From assembly GCA_014189675.1 (NCBI GenBank), contig DVAE01000035.1, positions 1 to 33,757 of the forward strand: a DNA stretch of 33,757 nucleotides, read 5' to 3'. This DNA comes from Candidatus Undinarchaeales archaeon SRR5007147.bin71 (lineage in GTDB: Archaea; Undinarchaeota; Undinarchaeia; Undinarchaeales; Undinarchaeaceae). Below the pieces are notes generated by a model that saw nothing but the letters and a program-made list of their open reading frames with translations, had not been told where the DNA came from and did not search any database. A program made the position numbers and the translations under genes. Below, in pieces: positions 26,500-33,757 of this stretch (position 1 is its first letter; each line of letters starts with the position of its first letter).

Positions 26500-27656
26500 C
26501 GTGAAAATATATGGACAGCAGCAGTTCCGCCCGAACCTCCTACATTATGAGTCAAAACATATTCTACATCATCTATCTGCCTGTCTCCAGCCTCTCCCCT
26601 AAGCTGAAGTGAAGCCTCTATAGCCTGAGCGATTCCTGTCGCCCCGACTGGATGACCCTTTGTTTTCAATCCGCCTGATGTATTCACAGGCACTGATCCC
26701 TTAAGTCCGGTCTCTCCCTGCTCAGTAAACTTGCCACTGTCTCCCTTCTCACAGAATCCAAGGTCCTCAATAGCGCAGAGTTCCGCAATCGTAAAGCAGT
26801 CGTGAACTTCAGCCGCTCCAATGTCTTTTGAAGTAATTCCAGCCTGCTTATATGCCTGCCTTCCTGCCTCAACTGTTGCATTAAGAGTCGTCAGAGATTT
26901 TCTGGAATGAAGTGAAAGTGTATCGGATGCCTGTCCTGAACCAGCTATCCACACAGGGTTTTCACAAAGTTCCTTCGCTTTCTCGGCACTTGCCAGAACC
27001 AGAGCAGCTGCTCCGTCGCTTACTGGTGAGCAATCAAAGAGCTTTATAGGATCAGCCACCATCGGGGAGGAAAGAACAGACTCAATTGTTATCTCATTCT
27101 GAAACTGAGCCTTCGGATTTTTAGAACCATTATAATGATTTTTTACAGACACGCTCGCAAGCTGTTCTTCGGTGGTTCCAAATTCGTGCATATGCCGTCT
27201 CGCAATCATTGCATAGAGTCCCGGAAAAGTTGCTCCGAAACCTGCTTCCCACTCTTGGTCAGCTGCAGTTGCAAGAGCTCCCGTAGTTCTCGACGGAAGA
27301 ACATCTGTCATTTTCTCAGCCCCGGCGGCTATGACTACATCGTGCATTCCAGATTTTATGGACATATAGGCAGTCCTTAGTGCAAGTCCACCAGAAGCGC
27401 AGGCCGCCTCGACTCTGGTCGCCGGCTGGGGCGTCAAATTAGAATGGTCCATAATCAATGAAGCCAGATGCTCCTGCCCGATAAACTGTCCTGCACTCAT
27501 ATTTCCTCCAAATAGCGCTCCAATTTCCGTAGACTTGACTCCGGCATCTTCAAGGGCCTCGGCTCCGGCTTCAACAAAAAGCTGTCTGAATGAGCGGTTC
27601 CACAGCTCCCCAAATTTTGTCATTCCTATTCCAATTATCGCTACTTCCTGGCTCAT
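26496..27656 (-). CDS. acetyl-CoA acetyltransferase (archaeal thiolase)
   Basis: [68 protein letters not shown]. Confidence 0.92.
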   Translation of the reverse strand: MSQEVAIIGIGMTKFGELWNRSFRQLFVEAGAEALEDAGVKSTEIGALFGGNMSAGQFIGQEHLASLIMDHSNLTPQPATRVEAACASGGLALRTAYMSIKSGMHDVVIAAGAEKMTDVLPSRTTGALATAADQEWEAGFGATFPGLYAMIARRHMHEFGTTEEQLASVSVKNHYNGSKNPKAQFQNEITIESVLSSPMVADPIKLFDCSPVSDGAAALVLASAEKAKELCENPVWIAGSGQASDTLSLHSRKSLTTLNATVEAGRQAYKQAGITSKDIGAAEVHDCFTIAELCAIEDLGFCEKGDSGKFTEQGETGLKGSVPVNTSGGLKTKGHPVGATGIAQAIEASLQLRGEAGDRQIDDVEYVLTHNVGGSGGTAAVHIFSR

Positions 27657-28696
27657 TCCTTCTTTATTTTCCCCCTGTATTTCGCATAAGTTGCATAGTC
27701 AATGTAGTGCTTGTGCTCTATCTGAGATTCAACAGATGGTGCATTCTCTCGTACTTTCTCCAAACGTCCTGTCGTCTCCAAAATAAAACTGTCAGATCCG
27801 GCTCCCGAACCATAAGATGTAAGAAGAATTTTATCTCCTTCTTCAGCCTGGTCAAGAACTGCGGCAAGTCCAAGAACACTTGCCCCTGAATAAGTATTTC
27901 CTATTTTCTCAACCAAAAGCGATGGTGAAACCTGCTCCTCTGTAAATCCGAGTTTCTTCGCCGCAATCCTCGGAAACTTCCCATTGGGTTGGTGCGGAAC
28001 AAAATACTTGAAATCTTTAACTTCGTGTCCAGAATCTTTGAGAATTTGCTCAGTACAGCTTACAATGTGTTTGAAATATGCCGGTTCTCCTGTAAATCTG
28101 CCACCATGCTTAGGATAGGATTCACCAGGTCTTCTCCAGAAATCAGGAGTGTCCGTCGTAAAAGATGAAGTTCTTTCAATCTTAGCCAGCAAATTATCTT
28201 TCCCGATAATAAATGCAGCTCCTCCGGCCGCTGCTGTGTACTCAAGAGGATCGCCAGGAGCTCCCTGCGAACTATCAGCCCCGACAGCAAGTCCGTATTC
28301 TGCAATTCCGGATCCAACAAGCCCCATACAAATCTGCATTCCCGCTGTTCCGGCCTTACACGCAAACTCCAAATCCGCCGCTGTCATAGTTGGTGTTGCT
28401 TCAATAGCCTCAGCAACAATAGTCGAGCTGGGCTTTACAGAATAAGGGTGCGACTCAGAGCCGACATAAACAGCTCCAATTTTCTCAGGATAAATATCTG
28501 CCAGCGCAAGTGCATTCCTCGATGCCTCAGTCGCTATCGTTACAGCATCTTCATCAGGTCCCGGGACAGACTTCTCACTGACCATTAAACCTTTCTTAAT
28601 TGACTCAGGATTTGCTCCCCAAACACGGGCTATTTCCTCAGTCTTAATCCTGTAATAAGGTATGTAACTGCCATACCCCACAATTCCCACATCCAT
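27653..28696 (-). CDS. hydroxymethylglutaryl-CoA synthase (archaeal type)
   Basis: [41 protein letters not shown]-like segment, [34 protein letters not shown]. Confidence 0.94.
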   Translation of the reverse strand: MDVGIVGYGSYIPYYRIKTEEIARVWGANPESIKKGLMVSEKSVPGPDEDAVTIATEASRNALALADIYPEKIGAVYVGSESHPYSVKPSSTIVAEAIEATPTMTAADLEFACKAGTAGMQICMGLVGSGIAEYGLAVGADSSQGAPGDPLEYTAAAGGAAFIIGKDNLLAKIERTSSFTTDTPDFWRRPGESYPKHGGRFTGEPAYFKHIVSCTEQILKDSGHEVKDFKYFVPHQPNGKFPRIAAKKLGFTEEQVSPSLLVEKIGNTYSGASVLGLAAVLDQAEEGDKILLTSYGSGAGSDSFILETTGRLEKVRENAPSVESQIEHKHYIDYATYAKYRGKIKKE

Positions 28697-28771
28697 CGCC
28701 TTGAAGGTTGGTTTATCTTTATTTAAGTCTTTGGAGAAACTTTAAGAACGCCAAAATCTAGTATATAATTT

Positions 28772-28897
28772 ATGGCAATTTTCCTTAGGAAAAAAACCTG
28801 CAGTGTTTGCGGAAAGGAATTTTCTCAATTCAAAGGCAGACAAAAAGATAAGGAGTGGTTCTGCAGTAAAGAGTGCTATCGCACAGTTACAGATTAA
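28772..28897 (+). CDS. 41-aa zinc-finger microprotein MAIFLRKKTCSVCGKEFSQFKGRQKDKEWFCSKECYRTVTD (not in supplied track)
   Basis: CxxC...CxxxC metal-binding pattern; 3' end overlaps the convergent tyrS stop by 11 nt. Confidence 0.6.
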   Translation: MAIFLRKKTCSVCGKEFSQFKGRQKDKEWFCSKECYRTVTD

Positions 28898-29888
28898 ACA
28901 AGGTTTTCTTCAGCTTCGCTACATCCTGGTTTTTCTTAAAATAAGTTCGAACCGGCTTCAGATAATCTGACATCGCTCCGGAAACAGCTTTTTTCAAATC
29001 TGCCGGATGCAAGTCTCCCTTCTTGAAAGCATCTTCCAATTCCTCATAATTTTTAAAACTCAAATCTCCACCGTACTTCTCAGGACGCTCAGCTTTTAAC
29101 TTTCCAAGTCTCGGGAAAATAATATAGCGGGCAATCTGAAGAACAGGATTTCCATCAAGATCGTCTGTTGTACAATAAGCCTTGTTAATCCTCTTCTCAA
29201 TCACTTCAGGACTGTCATCTACCATTATCATTGTCTCCGGAATAGAACTACTCATTTTATTTTCCGGACCTTTCAGCGAAACTATCAAAGGAGTATGGAC
29301 GCAAATCGGTGTCTTATACCCAAGTTTTGGAAGCTCCTCTCTCGCAACCATATGGATCTTCCTCTGCTCTATTCCTCCATAGGCAATATCGAGCTCCATA
29401 TGAGCTATATCAAGAGACTGCATCAGAGGATAAAACATCTGCGAAACGTGGGCGTGCTCAACATCCCTTGCTACCTGCTGCATACTCCTCATCGCCCGGT
29501 TTACAGTCGTATTCGTCGCCATACTGAAGAGATCCCGCATATATTTTTCAGTGAGTTGGAAATCAGAGCCAAGAACATAGTCAACTTTCTTCAGTCCCAG
29601 CGCCTTGAAACAATGTTTCCAGTACTCTACAGACTGCTTTATCCACTCAGGGTCGCCTTTCCTGTTCAGCCAAGTATGCATATCGGCAAAAAGAACCTTC
29701 ACTTTAAGCCCCGCTTCCTGAAAGTCCAGAAGTTTCGCAATGGAAAGTAAGTGTCCTAAATGCACAGGACCTGAAGTTTCATATCCGCAGTAAACTGAAA
29801 GGCTCTTCTTTCCCTTCAGAAGCTTTTTCAGCTCATCATTCTCAATAATTTCAAGAGTATTTCTAGCTATGAGGTCGTAGTCTTTCAT
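28887..29888 (-). CDS. tyrS: tyrosyl-tRNA synthetase (archaeal/eukaryotic type)
   Basis: SVYCGYETSGPVHLGHLLSIAKL, MQSLDIAHMELDIAYGGIEQRKIHMVARE, KMSSS. Confidence 0.92.
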   Translation of the reverse strand: MKDYDLIARNTLEIIENDELKKLLKGKKSLSVYCGYETSGPVHLGHLLSIAKLLDFQEAGLKVKVLFADMHTWLNRKGDPEWIKQSVEYWKHCFKALGLKKVDYVLGSDFQLTEKYMRDLFSMATNTTVNRAMRSMQQVARDVEHAHVSQMFYPLMQSLDIAHMELDIAYGGIEQRKIHMVAREELPKLGYKTPICVHTPLIVSLKGPENKMSSSIPETMIMVDDSPEVIEKRINKAYCTTDDLDGNPVLQIARYIIFPRLGKLKAERPEKYGGDLSFKNYEELEDAFKKGDLHPADLKKAVSGAMSDYLKPVRTYFKKNQDVAKLKKTLFNL

Positions 29889-29983
29889 TAAATTGAGTAT
29901 TACCTGAAACTATTATATAGCTTATGACTTTCTCTCAACACAGAGCCATTACATTTTTAACTTCATAGATACTACAGATTGTT

Positions 29984-30430
29984 ATGAAATTAACAAGCTC
30001 TTCTTTTGAAAACAATGACAAAATACCATCAAAATACACCTGCGATGGCGAAAATATTTCCCCACCTCTAAATTTTTCAGACATACCTCCTGAGGCAAAA
30101 AGCCTCGTCCTAATAATGGACGATCCGGACGCAATGAAGCCCGCCGGAAAAGTCTGGGATCACTGGATTGTCTTCAACATTCCGCCGGAGACTGAGGAAG
30201 TTTCCGAAGGAAACGAACCCCAAGGAACTCAGGGAACAACAAGTTTCGGAAGTACTGGCTATGGAGGTCCATGCCCTCCTGATGCCGAACACGGCTATAT
30301 CTTCAAACTCTATGCTCTTGACAGCGAGCTCGAGCTCTCAGAGGGGGAAAGAAAAGCGGATATAGAAACGGCGATGACAGGGCATATAATCAAAGAAAGC
30401 AAACTAATAGGTAGGTACGAAAGAAAATGA
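29984..30430 (+). CDS. YbhB/YbcL family PEBP/Raf-kinase-inhibitor-like protein
   Basis: YTCDGENISPPLNFSDIPPEAKSLVLIMDDPDA, WDHWIVFNIPP, GYGGPCPP. Confidence 0.93.
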   Translation: MKLTSSSFENNDKIPSKYTCDGENISPPLNFSDIPPEAKSLVLIMDDPDAMKPAGKVWDHWIVFNIPPETEEVSEGNEPQGTQGTTSFGSTGYGGPCPPDAEHGYIFKLYALDSELELSEGERKADIETAMTGHIIKESKLIGRYERK

Positions 30431-30702
30431 GATCTAAAAAAATATTGAAACTCTTTGAAAATAGCTATTCAAAAATTTTACATCAAATGTGCCACAGAGA
30501 CCGCGTTGACTCCGAAACAATTGTAGATACAGAAGAAAGAGAAATCAAAGTACTCTGCTTCCGGACAAATTCTATAAATAAAGCCGAGAGCGAAGAGGGA
30601 AACCATGGAATTATTGCAAGTTTCACCGATTTCAAAAACAAGGATATGCGAAAAATCAATATTTTCATTCCAATAGAAAACGTTCACTCACTTACAGAAT
30701 AG
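30427..30702 (+). CDS. hypothetical protein, 91 aa
   Basis: ATGA overlap with the PEBP-like gene; no recognised motif. Confidence 0.55.
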   Translation: MRSKKILKLFENSYSKILHQMCHRDRVDSETIVDTEEREIKVLCFRTNSINKAESEEGNHGIIASFTDFKNKDMRKINIFIPIENVHSLTE

Positions 30703-30737
30703 CCTTATCGCTAAGATTTTAAAGATAGCTCTCTAAT

Positions 30738-33179
30738 ATGACTTTTATGAAATACAAACTCTGTCTTCTTGACATAGACTATGTTATTGAAGGCGGAAAA
30801 GCAGTAATAAGGATTTTTGGCCGAACAGAAGGTGGAAAAAGCGCAGTTCTCATTGACAGAAATGTCGAGCCTTGGTTCTTAGTTCTCAGCGATAAAATAG
30901 GGAACGCAGAGAAATCCTTGGAAAATCTAAAAGGCGAGGGCTTTTCAATACAGAGAGTAGAAAAAGAGACTAGAGAATACCTCGGAGAAAAGGTAGAATT
31001 CCTAAAAGCATTTACAAAACTGCCTGGGGAAATCCGCACCGCCAGAGAAAAAGTCCGCACTCTTACTGGAGTAAAAGGAGTTTTCGAAGCAGACATACTA
31101 TTCACCCACCGCTATATTCTTGACAATTCATTGAGACCAATGGGTATGTTAGAAGTTGAGGCTGAGGAGGTCGAAAAGCCCGAAAAATTCGAACTGGACT
31201 TAGTTCTCGAAGCTCGTGGCTCTCCAAAATACACTGAAGGTGATATTCCAAAGCTAAACATCATGAGCTTCGATATAGAGGCATCAAATCCGAGGGGTAT
31301 GCCAAATGCTGACAAGGATCCGATAATAATGATGAGCGTAGCCTCTGATTCTGAAGAAAAAGTTATTTCCCAGAAAAAAACGGATGGTTCTCAGAAATAT
31401 GTTGAAGATGTAAAAGATGAGGCAGGCATCCTAAAAAGATTTGAAGAAATCGTCAGAGAACAAGATGTCGATATACTCGCAGCCTATAACTCGGACAACT
31501 TTGACTTTCCCTATATACGTGACAGAGCAGAAAAACTGAAGCACGAACTCAATATAGGAAGGGCAGGAGGGGCAGTCCGCTTCAAATCCCGTGGAAGATA
31601 CAGCGCTGCAGAAAGCAGAGGAAGAATCCACGCCGATCTCTTCCACTATGTTACAATAATCCTAAGGGGAGCCCTCGGTCAAATTAATTCACGCTCTCTG
31701 AAAAGCGTTGCCGAAAAGTTTCTTCCTGAAGATTCAAGAAAGAAGGATTTGGACTGGCGAAAGATGAACGAATACTGGGAAAAAGGCGGCAAAGAACTCA
31801 GGGAACTTTTTGACTACTCAATGGTTGATGCAACTGTAACAAAAAAACTCGCCGACCTTTTCATGCCCCGTGAATATGAACTCTCAAGGCTCGTCAGAGT
31901 TCCCCTCTTCGACGCAATGAGAACAACCTATGGTAGGCTCGTTGAAAACTACTTAATGTGGAATGCTATAGAGCGCGGACTTGTCATTCCAAACCGTCCT
32001 GAACAAGAGGAAATGGGGGAAAGAGCCGCAACAGGAGCAATAGAAGGCGCCTATGTCAAAGAACCCGAGAAGGGAATGCATGAAAATGTAGCAGTTATGG
32101 ACTTCAAGTCTCTATATCCGAGCATAATAATATCTCATAATATAGACGCAAGCACAGTAAACTGCGATTGCTGCAAAGAAAAGGCAGAAAAAGTCGAGGA
32201 CCTCGGAACCTGGATGTGTACAAAAAGCGAGGGATTAATGCCTATCGTTCTCAAAAACATACTGAAGGAAAGAACTGAACTAAAAAAGAAAATGAAGGAG
32301 CTCGAAAAGAACTCAAAGGAATATCAGACTCTTGACAACCGGCAGTACTCCCTCAAAATTCTGGCAAACAGCGCCTACGGCTATCTTGCTTTCCGCGGCT
32401 CCCGTTGGTACACAAGGAAGGGCGGAAGCACGACAACAGCTCTCGGAAGAATGTATACCCATAAAATTATTGACACTGCTGAGGACTTTGGTCTCAGATC
32501 AATCTACGGGGACACAGATTCACTCTTTGTTGTATCTGAAGAGGGAGATATAGAGAAAAAAGTGAAAAAATTCCTCAAGAAAATAAACTCAGAGCTCCCT
32601 GGAGTAATGGAACTGGAGTTTGAAGGTGTCTACAAACGCGGAATTTTCGTATCCAAAAAACGCTACGCAATGATAGACGAAAAAGGAGACACCCTAATAA
32701 AAGGCCTCGAGTTTGTCAGGCGGGACTGGAGTCCAATCGCAAAGAAAACCCAGAAAGAAGTCATCGAATCAATACTAGAAGATGGAAATTCAGAGAAAGC
32801 CTTCGAAATAGTCAGAGACACAATACGTAAAATCAAAAACCGCGAAATAAGCAAGGAAGATGTTGTCGTCTACACACAATTAACTCGACCACTCGATAAG
32901 TATAAGGTAACGGCTCCCCACATCAAAGTTGCCAAGGATATGAAAAATCGCGGAGAGGAAGTAGTAACTGGAACATCTATCGGCTATATAATAACAGAAG
33001 GTGGCGGCTCAATAAGTGAGCGTGCAAAACAGGTCGATGAAGTCGATGTGAAAAAAATAGACAGAAAATATTATGTCGAAAATCAGATAATTCCTGCAGT
33101 TTCAAGAGTCATGGAAGCCCTCGGATATGGAAAAGAAGATTTATTAGGTAAGAAACAAAGTACTTTAGAGGGATTCTAA
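30738..33179 (+). CDS. polB: family B DNA polymerase with 3'-5' exonuclease domain
   Basis: FDIEASNPRG (ExoI), AVMDFKSLYPSIIISHNI (region II), YSLKILANSAYGYL, YGDTDSLFV (region I), C-terminal PIP-like QSTLEGF; no intein seen. Confidence 0.97.
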   Translation: MTFMKYKLCLLDIDYVIEGGKAVIRIFGRTEGGKSAVLIDRNVEPWFLVLSDKIGNAEKSLENLKGEGFSIQRVEKETREYLGEKVEFLKAFTKLPGEIRTAREKVRTLTGVKGVFEADILFTHRYILDNSLRPMGMLEVEAEEVEKPEKFELDLVLEARGSPKYTEGDIPKLNIMSFDIEASNPRGMPNADKDPIIMMSVASDSEEKVISQKKTDGSQKYVEDVKDEAGILKRFEEIVREQDVDILAAYNSDNFDFPYIRDRAEKLKHELNIGRAGGAVRFKSRGRYSAAESRGRIHADLFHYVTIILRGALGQINSRSLKSVAEKFLPEDSRKKDLDWRKMNEYWEKGGKELRELFDYSMVDATVTKKLADLFMPREYELSRLVRVPLFDAMRTTYGRLVENYLMWNAIERGLVIPNRPEQEEMGERAATGAIEGAYVKEPEKGMHENVAVMDFKSLYPSIIISHNIDASTVNCDCCKEKAEKVEDLGTWMCTKSEGLMPIVLKNILKERTELKKKMKELEKNSKEYQTLDNRQYSLKILANSAYGYLAFRGSRWYTRKGGSTTTALGRMYTHKIIDTAEDFGLRSIYGDTDSLFVVSEEGDIEKKVKKFLKKINSELPGVMELEFEGVYKRGIFVSKKRYAMIDEKGDTLIKGLEFVRRDWSPIAKKTQKEVIESILEDGNSEKAFEIVRDTIRKIKNREISKEDVVVYTQLTRPLDKYKVTAPHIKVAKDMKNRGEEVVTGTSIGYIITEGGGSISERAKQVDEVDVKKIDRKYYVENQIIPAVSRVMEALGYGKEDLLGKKQSTLEGF

Positions 33180-33180
33180 A

Positions 33181-33757
33181 ATGGCGCGAAGAAAAAAGGA
33201 GGCAAAACAGGAACTCGAATTCGGAATTATTGTTCTTGCTCTTTTTGTCATAACTCTTCTTCTTACTTTTGTCTGGTATTTTAGTGCATTAGATACTGCA
33301 AAAGCTGACGCTCTTTCCAAAATACACTCATTTAAATCGCCCTGCCAGGACCTGGCAGCTCTCTCATCCGACTGCAGCATAGTGAATGATTTCTATCAGA
33401 TACAACACGATGCAATCTGCAATGATAAAATGGATGCCCAGCTCAGAGATCTGAAGGAAAAAGTCGTGACCAGTCAGAATCTGATTGAAGTTCTCTACAT
33501 CAAAAAAGTCCAGGAGCTCAGACCTCTGGAGGCAATTAATCAGGACTTAGTAACTATTGGAGAAGTTCTTCTTGGAACAGAATATTATCTTGAAAAAATG
33601 TCAGACAAGCAGGAAATAATGTACGATACAGGAATTCTTCTTGGAGACTGTCAGACAAATAGTCGAAAGCTTATGGTTGCCGCAAGCTGTGACCTCAGCC
33701 GCCTGGAGCTACTTCTACCTCTAAGTGGACGGGAGCTTTCACAGGACGCTTTCCAAA
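33181..33757 (+). CDS. membrane-anchored Cys-containing protein, unknown (3' truncated by window)
   Basis: open frame MARRKKEAKQELEFGIIVLALFVITLLLTFVWYFSALDTAKADALSKIHSFKSPCQDLAALSSDCSIV... to window end; one N-terminal TM segment, starts 1 nt after polB stop. Confidence 0.65.
   Translation, partial: MARRKKEAKQELEFGIIVLALFVITLLLTFVWYFSALDTAKADALSKIHSFKSPCQDLAALSSDCSIVNDFYQIQHDAICNDKMDAQLRDLKEKVVTSQNLIEVLYIKKVQELRPLEAINQDLVTIGEVLLGTEYYLEKMSDKQEIMYDTGILLGDCQTNSRKLMVAASCDLSRLELLLPLSGRELSQDAFQ

Noticed and set aside
1-33757. CRISPR arrays, integrases, IS elements, restriction or toxin-antitoxin systems
   Set aside because: No regularly spaced repeats or recognisable mobile or defence genes were seen on either strand.

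Overview
33.8 kb of densely packed archaeal chromosome. Evidence for archaeal origin: archaeal histone, MC1 chromatin protein, archaeal DnaG, aNAC, family B DNA polymerase with a C-terminal PIP-like motif, archaeal-type tRNA-iMet, and mevalonate genes. No CRISPR array, transposon or prophage was seen. Genes include DtdA, an HD/YjeF_N fusion, ScpA-SMC, AspS, RNase HII, a LysW-dependent lysine/arginine biosynthesis operon, MC1, aNAC, DnaG, a CBS protein, a Dcd/dUTPase-family protein, histone, an A24 peptidase, PfkB kinase, SecFD, a ThiF/MoeB-type E1, TrmI, PyrBI, an upper mevalonate operon, TyrS, a PEBP-like protein and PolB. The strongest lead is the carrier-protein operon at 7757-12352. Its LysW-like carrier ends in EDWGQ rather than the canonical EDWGE, so the Glu whose gamma-carboxyl normally carries the substrate is a Gln. 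The operon has no LysK-type deacylase in the window. In its place, translationally coupled to lysJ, is a complete class-I glutamine-amidotransferase/gamma-glutamyl-hydrolase-fold protein. This suggests, but does not prove, a carrier that is deamidated and/or discharged by a GATase-fold enzyme, analogous to Pup/Dop. Other leads: an SMC with both coiled-coil arms about half normal length, an 88-nt hairpin RNA with its own TATA box abutting a DUF167 start codon, two tRNA genes that appear to serve as leaders of protein-coding genes, a Cys-rich insert in SecD, an HD-NnrE fusion, and two small ORFs missing from the supplied track. All family calls are from motif reading only; no searches were run.
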